DNA from: Eikenella exigua
Lineage (GTDB): Bacteria > Pseudomonadota > Gammaproteobacteria > Burkholderiales > Neisseriaceae
DNA: 64,000 nt
Reading direction: 5' to 3'
Assembly (NCBI RefSeq): GCF_008805035.1
Contig: NZ_CP038018.1
Span: 744,001 to 808,000, forward strand
This document shows positions 18,765 through 28,748 of this stretch, in pieces; the first letter of the stretch is position 1; each line of letters starts with the position of its first letter. The notes below the pieces were generated by a model. It was not told where the DNA came from. It was given only the letters and a program-made list of their open reading frames with translations, and made no database searches. A program made the translations under genes and the position numbers.

Positions 18765-20320
18765 TTACAGCGCGAATGCGGTGAAGCAATACACGGTAAT
18801 GCCCGCAATAATCACATACACAATCGCATAAGGCATGGCCGAGCGCAGGAAGGCGCCTTCTTGGCCTTGCTGTTCGCAGGCGGCGGTGGCGATGGCGATA
18901 CTTTGCGGCGAAATGATTTTGCCGCCGGTCGCGCCGGCCGTGTTGGCGGCGGCCAGCCATGATTTATCCATGTTCAGCTGGTCGGCCACGGAGGCTTGCA
19001 GTTTGCCGAACAAGATGTTGGAAGAAGTGTCGCTGCCGGTGGCGAATGTACCGATGGCGCCCACCAGCGGTGCAACCAGCGGATAGAACGTGCCGGTGGC
19101 GTCCACCAAGCCTTTGGCAATCACGGCAATCATGCTGCTGTGGCTCATAATCGCGCTCATGGCCACCAGGCAGATGACGGTGATGCCCGAAGCCTTCATT
19201 TTCACCAAAGTCTGGCCCAAAATCTGGAACAGTTTGCCGGCAGAAACACCTTGCACCAAGCCGCCGATAAACGCGCCCAAAAACAGCATCAAACCAGCGT
19301 TAGACAACCAGCCGAAGGCGAAATATTTGCCTTCCGCATAAATCGGCAGGTGGATTTTGCTCACCAGAGTGGATTTCAAAAACGCGCTGATGGGGCCGGA
19401 CAGGGGCTGGCCATAATGATGAAGAACAGGATGAAGCCGTACACCGCCCATGCTTTCGCCATTTGTTCCATGCTGATGGCTTTATCAACTGGCGTGCTGT
19501 TTTTCTCGGTCATTTTTGCATACAGCACAATGAAGAAGATACAGGCGATGCTGCCCAAAATGGCAGGCGTTTCCGCGCCGATGAAATAAGCGGCGACAAA
19601 CTGTACGCCTAGCGACAATCCGCCTACCACGGTAGATAGGATAATATTGGGAACGATGTATTTTTTAGAGGTGTCGGTCAGCATTAAGATGACAAATGGC
19701 ACCAAGAACATTAAGAATCCCAATTGAATCACCACGTCGCTGGCGATAGCATGGGTTTGTTCGGAAGTAACCGCAGAACCGAACACTTCTTTTGCTAGCG
19801 TAATCACGGGGATGCCAACCCCACCGAAACCGGTGGCTACGCTGTTGCCAATCAACGATACGAGCGCCGCAAAGCGCGGTGTGAAACCCAAACCGATTAA
19901 GATAGCGGCTGGAATTGCCACTGCCGTGCCGAAACCAGCCATACCTTCTAACAGGCCGCCGAAGCCCCAAACAATCAGCAGAACTTGAATGCGTTTGTCG
20001 CTGGAAATATTGGTAAATTGTTGTTTAATCACTTCAATCTGTTTGCTTTCCAGCAGCACATTGTAGCTGAACAAGGCCATTAGAATCACAATCAGGATGG
20101 GGAAGATGGCTTTCAACACACCTTCGGCAAATGCCCAGCCGACGTATCCGGCGCCGTAGCCTTCGGGGGGCGTGAAACCGCCCACGTTGGGCACGGCAAA
20201 AATGGCAATCAAAACAGCGGACAATGCTGCTAATATTGCGCTGTAATCGCCGCGCATTTTGAAGCCAATCATCGAAATAATTAGAAATAAGATTGGAAAG
20301 ACGGAAAGGGCGATACTCAT
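18765..20320 (-). pseudogene. lldP: L-lactate permease, single-base frameshift
   Basis: LctP/LldP-family inner-membrane L-lactate:proton symporter, about 518 residues if one base is restored. The first part starts at MSIALSVFPILF (ATG 20320) and runs through WGFGGLLEGMAGFGTAVAIPAAILIGLG. The second part continues in another frame from LSGPISAFLKSTLVSKIHLP to TGSDTSSNILFGKLQ, ANTAGATGGKIISPQSIAIA. The junction is at about 19401-19406, where a run of four G (plus strand) should be five. No other lesion is visible. A sequencing error or slippage is possible, but the neighbouring lutA and lutB are beyond repair, which favours real loss. Confidence 0.88.
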
Positions 20321-20849
20321 GATGTCTCCGTTATATGTCAATGAAACGCCGTAAAGACTGGGGGCATGAGGTACAGGTGTTGTTTGGGGGGTGTGTAGCT
20401 GATTAAAACTTGGAGCGTGAGCGTTCTGGTTTGCAACAGGGCAAATGCCAAATTGCAGTCTTTAGCTTTGTAGGAACTACAGGCTACCCGAAAACAGCTT
20501 TTGCTCTACAAAAAATGCAGATGGAAATGTCCGCGTGCCATTGTTTAATTGCTGCCAAAGCAGCCTGCATTCGGTTTAGCCGGAATTTTTGTTGTTTTGC
20601 TTTCAACAACTGGTGCAGCGATTTGGGCGCAGGTTTCATCGGTACATGGCTGTCTGTCCAGCTGAGCTGCTCGCCAGAGGGGCAGCCTGCGGAATTTGGT
20701 GGTCATCATGCCGAACATGCGGTAGGCAGTTTTGCTGAATAAAATGCCGTCAAATCAGCATCAAGCCAGTTATTTGCTCAAAAGTGTACAAAGCTCCTTA
20801 GTTTTTAATTAGATAGGGCACAGTTTCATCGGGCGTGTGTTGTGCTTCT
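20321..20849 (-). other. Degenerate stretch between lldP and lutB, possible lutC trace
   Basis: Where a lutC gene would be expected in a lactate operon, all frames on both strands are interrupted. A few short peptides on the minus strand could be lutC traces, but I cannot match them with confidence. One imperfect DUS (GGCTACCCGAAAA) lies near 20482. Confidence 0.3.
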
Positions 20850-21834
20850 TTGCACAGGCGCTATATCTGCTAGGTAATCAGGATTTTCATGGGGCAGCCT
20901 TCCAAGACGTGCCATACATGGTGCAGGCGGTAGGCAGGTCGTGGGTGGTTTCCGATCCCAGCAGATGCGGTAACAGGATTTTGCCAATCGGTCCGAGGTA
21001 AGCGGTGCCATGTGCCGAACCGCCGATATGGTATACACCGGGCAGTGGTTCATGTAGGCGCTACAGCAGATACATTGCAGCGTGCGGTGCATCTGTTCTT
21101 AGGTGGGTGATACTTTGCCCGATACCGCTGTGCGGTATCAGGTTGTAGAGTGTCGGAACATCCGACAATTTGGCCACCACTTTTTCAATGGCGACGCGCG
21201 CATTACCCGCATCGGCCTTTACCATCGTCTCCCATTAGACGCAGTGTGCCGGTTTCGGTCATGGCAAAGTTCACACTGCTCAAGCCGATATCGGCGGTGT
21301 AGTAAATGTTGCACAATACCATGCGGACAAAGCCGATGAGTTTGTCCATATCGTCGGTCAGCTCTGTGCCGGTGTTTTTGTAGAGCAGTCCATTTAGTTT
21401 TGTGGATGGCGAGCATCACAATGTGGGGGCGGCTTTCGCCGGCCATTTGCGCAATATATTTGCCCTAATCGATTTTCACCGCTTTAATGCCGCATTCGGC
21501 AAGATAATGGTTCAGCTCGATCTCTTCGCTCACCATCGATTTGCCTTGGTGGTGCATCACGATACTGTGGATAATGCAGCAGACTTCTTTGGGCATTTCC
21601 ACCCAATGCACTCTCACTCCCAGTTTGGTGAGATTGCTTTCCATCTGTTCCAGCAAATCAGGCGTTTGGACAGCGAACGCTGGCGAATGTGCTTACAAAG
21701 GGTGCACAGCATCTGCAATTCCTGTTCGTCCGACAACACAATTTTGCGCTTGGTCATCAGCATATTCATTGCCGTGCACAGGATTTTGCACAAAGGTTTG
21801 TCGGTAGGGGCTTCGCGTGCGTTACTCACGATTT
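20850..21834 (-). pseudogene. lutB: Ruined lactate utilisation protein B (Fe-S protein LutB)
   Basis: Blocks of LutB, the iron-sulfur subunit of the LutABC L-lactate oxidase, appear in order on the minus strand in several frames. They are AMNMLMTKRKIVLSDEQEL (about 21780), LEQMESNLTKLGVRVHWVEMPKE, KSMVSEEIELNHYLAECGIKAV (about 21500), IEKVVAKLSDVPTLYNLI (about 21170), HEPLPGVYHIGGSAHGTAYLGPIGKILLPHLLG (about 21020) and DLPTACTMYGT. Cysteines expected in MNHCPVYTRIGG and TMCGAC are lost. Multiple frameshifts, stops and substitutions make this an old pseudogene. Confidence 0.85.
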
Positions 21835-22476
21835 CCGTGACCTGTGTTTCTTTCAGCATGGTCACTTTATCGTTCATTATGTTGCCAGAAATGTCGGATT
21901 GTTTAACGGAGAATGTGCCGCCGAAGCCGCAGCATTCGCTTTCGTGGTCGTGCACGATGCGCTCCACGTTTTGCAGGCGTCAATCAGCTTCCAGCCTGTG
22001 ATGTGCACGCCCATTTCGCGGCGTGCCGTACAGGAAGTATGCACCGCCGCTTTCACTGGCTCGCCCACGTCTTTAGGCTCGTAGCCGATGCCCACCAGAA
22101 AATTGGTGAACTCAACGCACGGCTGGCCAATTCGTTGGCGCGCTGTTCGTATTCGCTGCCTTTAAACAATTTGGGCCAATGGTGCTTCATCATGCTGCCG
22201 CAAGAGCCGGAAAGCATAATGATGAGTAGTTTTCGGTGAATAAAGCGAGCTGGGCTTTGGCTACATTGAACGCCTCTTCGCAGTATCCCGATAGAAAATG
22301 CAGGTTGCCTGCAGCAGCTTTGTTCCATCGGATAATGCACTTTGATGCCTTGCTGTTCTAATAGCGTAATGGCATCCATACCTGCTTCCGGCATAAATAA
22401 GTCCAAAAGGCAGAGCCGAAAAATTAAACTTCGGCAGGCTTGCCGCCACTGTGTGTGGTGGTTTGGTTGGTGTTCA
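21835..22476 (-). pseudogene. lutA: Ruined lactate utilisation protein A (LutA)
   Basis: LutA remnant, the cysteine-rich (CCG) subunit of the L-lactate oxidase. A start at ATG 22476 is followed by NTNQTTTHSGGKPAEV and a stop. MDAITLLEQQGIKVHYPMEQSCC, EEAFNVAKAQLALF, IGYEPKDVGEPVKAAVHTSCTARREMG and ERIVHDHESECCGFGGTFSVKQSDISG then follow in three frames. The order and spacing fit a gene of normal length that has gathered many indels. Confidence 0.88.
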
Positions 22477-22869
22477 TAATATGCTTCTTATTTCTTAATA
22501 ATTTAGAGAAGCCGATGCGAGTCTTACCAACGGAAAATCCATACTACTTTAAGCGATATGCTTTTAGATGGTCAAGATGCTTGTGAAATTAGGGCTAATG
22601 CCAGACACCGTTGATATGGAGGAGGGTAGATTTGACGGATTTAAAGCACGAAATTCGTTATTATGCAGGGGATAGTAGAAACTTTTGTGTGGTCAATGAA
22701 TTGCCCATGCTATTCGGTTGAAGGCTACCTGAAGGTTCAGGAGGATAGGCATAACAAAATGTCAACGTTGCCACGCCGATATTTCGCAACTCAAACAACA
22801 GTTTTATTTTTATTAATCGATTTTCGATACAAAAAGGCTACCTGAAAAGTCCCAGGTAGCCTTTGGTTC
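22477..22869. other. Intergenic, no gene seen
   Basis: Upstream of the lut remnant. Short A/T-rich ORFs here look random. A DUS hairpin with one imperfect arm (about 22832-22863) faces the slt side. Confidence 0.5.
22832..22863 (-). terminator. DUS hairpin downstream of slt
   Basis: AAAAAGGCTACCTG and CCAGGTAGCCTTT are separated by a short loop. The right arm is an imperfect DUS. It lies about 145 bp behind the minus-strand slt stop, with a Correia-like element between. Confidence 0.6.
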
Positions 22870-22972
22870 ATAGCAGATTAACTTAACTTCCAATACAGCG
22901 TTAGCTTACCCTACCGTACTCTGTACTGTCTGCAGCTTGCCGCCTTGTATCAAAAATTAATTAATCTGTTAT
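22870..22972. repeat. Correia-like element
   Basis: 103 bp with imperfect inverted ends ATAGCAGATTAA and TTAATCTGTTAT (11 of 12 match). The core has GTACTCTGTACTGTCTGC and GCCGCCTTGTAT. It is inserted just downstream of slt. Confidence 0.82.
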
Positions 22973-23006
22973 AACTGTGGTAGCAAAATAGTTCAACTGG
23001 CCGGCA

Positions 23007-24866
23007 TTACCGCGCAGGAATGGTGCCCATGCGGCGGGTGAGTGAGGTGTGCGGCTCGTTAAATAAGCTGGCGTAGTAGGTGGCGTTGGTCATCACGCGT
23101 TTGACGTAGTCGCGGGTTTCGTCGAACGGAATGGTTTCGGCATACACCGCGCCTTCGAGCGCTGAGGAGGCTTGCCAGTTGCGGGCACGGCCGGGGCCGG
23201 CGTTGTAGCCGGCGGTGGCGAGCACTTCGTTGCCCAGCCGGTTGCGGGCATCACCCAGATACCAAGTGCCCATGCGGATGTTGCCTTCGATGGTGTGCAA
23301 TTCGGCCGGATCCATGCCGATTTTGCCGGCAATTTCGCGGGCGGTAGCAGGCATCACTTGCATCAGGCCGGTGGCGCCCACACGGGAGCGCACGCCGATC
23401 ATGAAGCGGCTCTCTTGGCGGATGATGCCGTAGGCCCAGGCGGGGTCGATATTGGCTTGGGCGGCGTAGCGGCTCACGCTGTCGCGGAAGGGGGAAATGT
23501 AGCGCAGGTTGTAGTTGATTTGGCTGTTGGTTTTGTCGGCGGCATGGATGCCCATCTCGTAGAAGCCGGCGTCGTGGGCGAGCTTAGAGGCGGCGAGCAG
23601 GGCGGGTTCGTTGAAGCCGTCTATAGCGTAACGCCACTCGGCCTGGGCTTGTTTACGCATGTCCCAATCGCCGCTGCGCTGGGAGGCGCGGAATAAGTTG
23701 AGTGCGCGGGAAACCGCACCATCGGCGGCCACTTGTCCGGTTTGGCTGCTGCCGGGCTCGGCGGCGGTGTTGCGGGTGTCCACTTTACCGCCGAGGGCTT
23801 CGGTGGCAAGCAGGGCATAGAAATTTCGGCCGGAGGCAGCGGCTTGGCGGTAGTGCTGCTGGGCTCGGGCGGAATCGCCGCTGGCGGCTAGGCTGCGGGC
23901 GAGCCAGTATTGCCAAGTGGGGTCGGCACGCAGGGTGTCGGGCATGGCGGCGATGATGTTTTGTAGATCGTTCCAGCGGCCGAGGCGCAGAGCACTGCGG
24001 GCGTACCATTCCCAGTGTTCTTTGCCAAACTGGCTGCGGTCGGCACGGTTGAACGCGTCGAGCGCGGCAGGGAAACGTTGGTTCAACGCGTAGTGGTGGC
24101 CGAGCACGGCCCAGGCAAAGCCGGTTTGAGCCGGGCTGAGGCTGGCTGAGAGGCTTTGTAGGCGTTGGGCGGCATCGGCCTGTTTGCGGGCATTTTGGCC
24201 GATTACGCTGTGCAACAGGGCTTCGCGGCCGCCTTGGCTGTCGGGCGTGGCGCTGGTGAGCGGCTCTGGCAGGGGTGAGCCCAAGGCGGCGGCCAAGCGG
24301 CGGGCATCACTGATTTGGTTGTTGGCCAGCAAGCCGCGTACGCGCCGCCAAGCGGCATCAGCCGGCAGCCTGCCTTGAGTGGCGAGCTGTTCGAGCAGGC
24401 GGTTGCAGCCTTCTGGCTGGCGGCCGAGTTCGGCCAGCACTTCTTGGGCGGCATTTTGATTTTCCTGCCCGGCCAGTGCAGCATAGCAGCGGGTTTCTTT
24501 ATCGCGGTCGGCAGGTTTCAGGTAGCCGTATTGTCGAACAAACTCTTGCCATTGGCCGTTGCGGCCGAGCTGTTTGAGCCACTGGTTGCGCAGGCTGTTG
24601 GCCATCGCGCTGGGCTGGGCTTGGGCGAGGAATTGGGCGGCCTGGCTGGCATCGCCCTGTTTGAGCGCGGCTTGGGCGGATTGGAAAAGCTGGTAGTCGG
24701 CCAGCACTTTGTCTTCAGAATCGCTGCGGCGGCCGCCGGGCAGCTGGACGGCGGCGCTGCTGTCGGTGTTGATGGGCTCGACCGGGGTTTCGGTTTGGCT
24801 GGAGCAGGCGGCGAGCAGGCCGGCGGCGAGGAGGGGAATGCTGTGCTGATATACGATTTTTTTCAT
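23007..24866 (-). CDS. slt: Soluble lytic murein transglycosylase (Slt-type lipoprotein)
   Basis: 619 residues. It cleaves peptidoglycan between MurNAc and GlcNAc, leaving 1,6-anhydro ends. The N-terminus MKKIVYQHSIPLLAAGLLAAC is a lipoprotein signal with the lipobox cysteine at about 21, so I chose ATG 24866 rather than the longer frame to 25022. A long helical superhelix domain follows. The C-terminal SLT domain has the catalytic Glu in AYGIIRQESRF, then GATGLMQVMPATAREI and ATAGYNAGPGRARNW. A DUS inside the gene encodes GYLK (about 24520). Confidence 0.95.
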   Translation of the reverse strand: MKKIVYQHSIPLLAAGLLAACSSQTETPVEPINTDSSAAVQLPGGRRSDSEDKVLADYQLFQSAQAALKQGDASQAAQFLAQAQPSAMANSLRNQWLKQLGRNGQWQEFVRQYGYLKPADRDKETRCYAALAGQENQNAAQEVLAELGRQPEGCNRLLEQLATQGRLPADAAWRRVRGLLANNQISDARRLAAALGSPLPEPLTSATPDSQGGREALLHSVIGQNARKQADAAQRLQSLSASLSPAQTGFAWAVLGHHYALNQRFPAALDAFNRADRSQFGKEHWEWYARSALRLGRWNDLQNIIAAMPDTLRADPTWQYWLARSLAASGDSARAQQHYRQAAASGRNFYALLATEALGGKVDTRNTAAEPGSSQTGQVAADGAVSRALNLFRASQRSGDWDMRKQAQAEWRYAIDGFNEPALLAASKLAHDAGFYEMGIHAADKTNSQINYNLRYISPFRDSVSRYAAQANIDPAWAYGIIRQESRFMIGVRSRVGATGLMQVMPATAREIAGKIGMDPAELHTIEGNIRMGTWYLGDARNRLGNEVLATAGYNAGPGRARNWQASSALEGAVYAETIPFDETRDYVKRVMTNATYYASLFNEPHTSLTRRMGTIPAR

Positions 24867-25022
24867 GCTTGATGTCGGTTTGAATAATTCGGAATGACCT
24901 AAGGCTACCTGAAAGCGGCGGGGTAATGAAGCGGCAGGCGCGAACAGACGGCGGGTTTTACTGCTTTTTACGCAGGAAAAGATTTTCCGGTAGCCTGATA
25001 AAGGAGGCTGCTTGAAAACCAA

Positions 25023-25424
25023 AATGCCTCAGCCGCGCTCTACAGCTGCGAGAAATCCGGGCGCAGGCGGAGGAATGCACCGATGGGTTGATGGAATTGC
25101 TAGAGAAACTGGGCGGCTGAGGAATGCTTGGATGATGAAGACCGAGACCTTTTCAAAACCACGGATTTGAGTGCGGTTCAGAGCAGCAGCATCGCAAATC
25201 ATTTGGCTTTATTGGGCACAGATAATATGGAAATATTTTCAAGCATTCGAGAAACGTACCGAGAGGAAATATGCCGAAAACGGGATTTTGCAAAGGTCTC
25301 AGGCTACCCTGAAATTTTCAGGTGGCCTTTTGTGTTTGGGGCTGCTTCACCCAAACAAGCTGCTCTTGCTATTGCCTTTCAGGTAGCCCTCTTCCCGTTT
25401 GAGGCTACCTGAAATCATCAAACG
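25023..25424. other. Intergenic, small remnants only
   Basis: A plus-strand open stretch ending at TGA 25119-25121 encodes LREIRAQAEECTDGLMELL, a helical tail without a start that looks like the end of a lost gene. Further on there are only DUS copies and an imperfect DUS hairpin (about 25302-25330). Confidence 0.4.
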
Positions 25425-26885
25425 CTATTTGCGCCAATAGGCGGGGGTAAAAAGCATGAACACGGTGAAGATTTCCAAGCGGCCGAGTAGCATGACGATA
25501 GAGCACAGCCATTTTTGGGCGTCGGCTAGGTTGGCGTAGCTGCCGGCGGGGCCCACGCTGCCGAGGCCGGGACCAGCGTTGGTAATGCAGGCGGTGGTGG
25601 CAGTGAGGGCGGTTACGAAGTCGAGGCCGGTGGCCATGAGGGCGAAGGTAGCGAAGATGATGGTGAGGAAATAAACGGCAGTGAACACGAGCACGGTCAT
25701 GGCGGTACGCTCTGCGATGTGCATACCATTGATTTTTACGGTGTGCACGGCGTTGGGGTGCAAGAGCAGCATCATTTCACGCAGACTGAATTTGAACAAT
25801 ACGATGGCGCGGATGGTTTTGAGCCCACCACCGGCGCTACCGGCGTTGGCGAGGATGTTGGCGAGGAAAAACATCCACAGGGATACGGGCAGCGGCCAGG
25901 TGGCGAAGTCAGTGTTGGCGTAGCCGTTGGCCAGGCCGATGGAGACGAAGTTGAAACCGACGTAACGCAGGGCGTGCGGCCAGTCGGCGTAAAAATCTTT
26001 GTGCCACAAATAGAGGGAGCATACGATAATGCTGGCAATTAGGGTGGTAATCATCACGCGCACTTCACTGTCGCAGCGATAGGCATTGAGGCTGCATTGG
26101 CGGAAGGCGTAATAATGGTTGGTAAAGTTGATAGCGGCCATAACACTGCCAATGGTGATGATGATTTCGATGAGTGGAGAATTGAAATAGGCGATGTTTT
26201 GGTCGTGGGTGGAGAAACCGCCTAGGCCGAGGCAGGACATGGCATGGCACACGGCATCGAGCCAACTCATACCGGCCAGGCGCAGGGCAAGGCAGATAAG
26301 GAGTGTGAAAAAAACGTATATTAACCAAAGGTTTTTGGCGGTTTGGGAGATGCGAGGGGAAAGTTTGCTGTCTTTGTGGATGCCAGGGATTTCGACTTTA
26401 AAGAGCTGGGTGCCGCCCACGCCGATCATGGGCAGGATGGCCACGGCTAACACGATGATGCCCATTCCGCCTACCCAGTTGAGCAGATGGCGCCAGAAGT
26501 TAAGTGAGGGGGGGAAGCTGTCGAGGTTGGTGAAGACGGTGGCGCCGGTGGTGGTAAGGCCGGATATGGCTTCAAAAAAGGCGTCGGTGTAGCTGATACC
26601 GGGCAAATGCCAGTAGAATGGCAGGGAGGCGACCATGGCAAAGCCTACCCATAAAAGGAAGACGAGGGTGAAGCCGTCGCGGGCGCGCAGCTCGCGGTGG
26701 TGGCGGCGGGTGATGAGCCAGATGATGCCGGAAACGAAGATGGTGCCAGCGGCGGTGTCAGCAAATATCCAGAAAGCAGCATCTTGGTAGAGATACGACA
26801 CGATGGTGGGCGCCAAGAGCAATAGCGAAAATACGAAGCCAAGGCGGGAGAAGATGTGGATGATGGGAGCGAGTTTGTAGTACAT
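25425..26885 (-). CDS. trkH: TrkH/KtrB-type potassium uptake protein
   Basis: 486 residues and about ten hydrophobic segments, the size of TrkH. It is the membrane channel subunit of the Trk potassium uptake system, normally gated by cytoplasmic TrkA (not in this window). Selectivity-loop regions are visible at SGLTTTGATVF (first), SCLGLGGFSTHD (second), GSAGGGLKTIR (third) and TNAGPGLGSVGPAG (fourth). It starts at ATG 26885; the stop lies just inside a DUS-bordered region. Confidence 0.95.
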   Translation of the reverse strand: MYYKLAPIIHIFSRLGFVFSLLLLAPTIVSYLYQDAAFWIFADTAAGTIFVSGIIWLITRRHHRELRARDGFTLVFLLWVGFAMVASLPFYWHLPGISYTDAFFEAISGLTTTGATVFTNLDSFPPSLNFWRHLLNWVGGMGIIVLAVAILPMIGVGGTQLFKVEIPGIHKDSKLSPRISQTAKNLWLIYVFFTLLICLALRLAGMSWLDAVCHAMSCLGLGGFSTHDQNIAYFNSPLIEIIITIGSVMAAINFTNHYYAFRQCSLNAYRCDSEVRVMITTLIASIIVCSLYLWHKDFYADWPHALRYVGFNFVSIGLANGYANTDFATWPLPVSLWMFFLANILANAGSAGGGLKTIRAIVLFKFSLREMMLLLHPNAVHTVKINGMHIAERTAMTVLVFTAVYFLTIIFATFALMATGLDFVTALTATTACITNAGPGLGSVGPAGSYANLADAQKWLCSIVMLLGRLEIFTVFMLFTPAYWRK

Positions 26886-27021
26886 GGTGTGGCTTAGGTG
26901 GCCTGTGGAAAAGGATGTATTTTACTTGTTTTAACGGGGTGTTGTGGTGGCGGTTGAGGCTACCTGAAAACGGATACAGCGGTTTCAGGTAGCTTGCGGC
27001 ATGAGCAAATGAGCGTGGGTC

Positions 27022-27131
27022 ATAGCTAAAGCACTTATTTCTTATATACGACGTTAGCTTGTCTTGCCATACTTCTACCTATACTGTCTGCGGCTCGCTG
27101 CCTTGTATGAAGAAATAAGTGCTTTAGCTAT
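27022..27131. repeat. Correia-like element with long perfect inverted ends
   Basis: 110 bp. The left end 27022-27043 and right end 27110-27131 are 22-bp perfect inverted repeats (ATAGCTAAAGCACTTATTTCTT). The core is Correia-like (ACGTTAGCTTGTCTTGCCAT, CTGTCTGCGGCTCGCTGCCTTGTATG). These termini differ from the canonical TATAGTGGATTAA type, so this may be a separate subfamily. Its right end supplies the stop codon of nusB. Confidence 0.9.
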
Positions 27132-27567
27132 AAGTGCGTTTCGGGTCATTGGGCCGCAGTTCGGCCGCCAGTTTATCCAAAATGCCGTTGACAAATTTGT
27201 GGCCGTCGATGCCGCCGAAAGTTTTGGTAACTTCAATCGCTTCGTTGATGATCACGGGGTAGGGTGTTTCCGGCATATCTCGCAGCTCGAAAGCAGCGGC
27301 TAGGAGCACGGCGCATTCGATGGGGCTGAGATCTTTTTCGTCGCGGTCGAGCAACGGGCGGATAATCTGCATCAGCTCGCGGCGTTTGGCCTGCACGCCG
27401 AAGAAAATGGCGGTGAAGAGCTCGTTGTCGGCCTTGGCGAAGTATTCGTTTTCGCGGATATTTTTGGCTACTTCGGTATCGGGCAGCTGATTGAGCGCGG
27501 CCTGATACAGCGCCTGCACGGCAAATTCGCGCGCGCGGCGGCGCGGGGTGCGGTTTTTCGGTTTCAT
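27124..27567 (-). CDS. nusB: Transcription antitermination factor NusB
   Basis: 147 residues. With NusE/S10 it binds boxA RNA for rRNA antitermination. Family blocks are [14 protein letters not shown] at the N-terminus, [16 protein letters not shown] and the closing [29 protein letters not shown]. I chose MKPKNRTP (ATG 27567) as the start. The final codons TAT AGC TAA lie inside the inverted repeat of a Correia-like element, so the natural C-terminus was probably replaced by insertion. ribH lies 24 bp upstream, the usual rib-nus order. Confidence 0.95.
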   Translation of the reverse strand: [147 protein letters not shown]

Positions 27568-27591
27568 TACTTGCCTTTCTGAAATCAAGGG

Positions 27592-28077
27592 CTACACGAT
27601 GGCATCGGGCAGGTTGTTGCCGGCCGGATTGAGGCGGCGCAGCAGATTGGCGCATTCCACCGCCACCACGGCGGCTTCGGCGGCTTTGCTTTGGATGCGC
27701 GCGTGGGCTTGTTCGTCGTTTTCGGTGGTGAGGACGGCATTGGCGATGGGGATGTTGAAATCCAGCCCCACACGGCTGATGCCGGCGGCAGATTCGTTTG
27801 ACACCAATTCGAAATGATAAGTTTCGCCGCGGATCACCGCGCCCAAGGCCACCAGTGCATCAAAACTGTGCGACTGCGCCATATTTTGCAGCGCCAGCGG
27901 TACTTCCAGCGCGCCGGGCACGGTGGCTACGGTGATGTTGCCGTCGGGCACGCCCAGTTCCACCAGTTTTTCGGTGCACACTTCAAGCATGGCGCTGCCG
28001 ATTTCGTTGGAAAAACGGGCTTGTACAATGCCGATATTCAGGCCTGCGCCGTCGTGGTTGGGGGGGATGATGGTCAT
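27592..28077 (-). CDS. ribH: 6,7-dimethyl-8-ribityllumazine synthase
   Basis: 161 residues. It condenses the pyrimidine and butanone-phosphate intermediates to give lumazine, the riboflavin precursor. The N-terminal block [50 protein letters not shown] and [18 protein letters not shown] are typical. It is followed at 24 bp by nusB on the same strand, a conserved neighbour. No FMN riboswitch is apparent in the short leader. Confidence 0.96.
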   Translation of the reverse strand: MTIIPPNHDGAGLNIGIVQARFSNEIGSAMLEVCTEKLVELGVPDGNITVATVPGALEVPLALQNMAQSHSFDALVALGAVIRGETYHFELVSNESAAGISRVGLDFNIPIANAVLTTENDEQAHARIQSKAAEAAVVAVECANLLRRLNPAGNNLPDAIV

Positions 28078-28227
28078 GTCCGCTGCTCCGTTGTAGTGAA
28101 ATAAGCAAAAGCGGCATGCGCCGCAAAGAAAGCGGATTTTACACCAAAGCGCACGTTTTGGGGCTGTGAAGGAAGATGGCTTGCGTTACAATGGCGGCGT
28201 TTTGCTCCACTTTTCAGGTAGCCTCCC

Positions 28228-28728
28228 ATGCCAACCATCACTCTTATCGCCGCCGTGGCGGATAACCGCTGCATCGGCAGCGGCAACGCCATGCCCTGGC
28301 ATATTGCCGAAGATTTCGCCTTTTTCAAACGCTACACCTTGGGCAAACCCGTGGTGATGGGGCGCAAAACTTGGGATTCGCTGCCCAAGAAACCCTTGCC
28401 CGGCCGCCGCAATATCGTGATTACCCGCCAGCCGCTCTGGCAGGCCGAAGGCGCAGAACGTGCCGACAGCTTAGATGCCGCGCTGGCCATGTTGGCCGAG
28501 GTGCCCGAAATCATCATCATGGGCGGCGCGCAGATTTACGCCCAAGCCCTGCCGCTGGCCACCGATTTGCGCATCACCGAAGTGCGCTTGGATATCGACG
28601 GCGACGCCTTCTTCCCCGCCTTTGCCCCCGCCGAATGGCAGGAAATAGAACGCAGCAGCCACACTGCGGCTGCCAACGGCATCCGCTTTGATTTTGTGCA
28701 CTACCGCCGCGCCCGGCAGGCTAGCTGA
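28228..28728 (+). CDS. folA: Dihydrofolate reductase
   Basis: 166 residues. NADPH-dependent reduction of dihydrofolate. Conserved blocks are ITLIAAVADNRCIGSGNAMPWHIAEDFAFFK (with the catalytic acidic residue in HIAEDF), VVMGRKTWDSLP, GRRNIVITR and IIIMGGAQIYAQALPLA. The ATG follows a reversed DUS with only four bases between. The last codons GCT AGC TGA come from a variant DUS, AGGCTAGCTGAA. Confidence 0.96.
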   Translation: MPTITLIAAVADNRCIGSGNAMPWHIAEDFAFFKRYTLGKPVVMGRKTWDSLPKKPLPGRRNIVITRQPLWQAEGAERADSLDAALAMLAEVPEIIIMGGAQIYAQALPLATDLRITEVRLDIDGDAFFPAFAPAEWQEIERSSHTAAANGIRFDFVHYRRARQAS

Positions 28729-28748
28729 AAGATGAGGCTACCTGAAAA

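Noticed and set aside
22663..22845. 60-residue ORF between the lut remnant and slt
   Set aside because: No ribosome site, random composition, and a DUS runs through it.
24867..25022. Longer N-terminus for the lytic transglycosylase
   Set aside because: It would bury the lipoprotein signal sequence that starts at ATG 24866.
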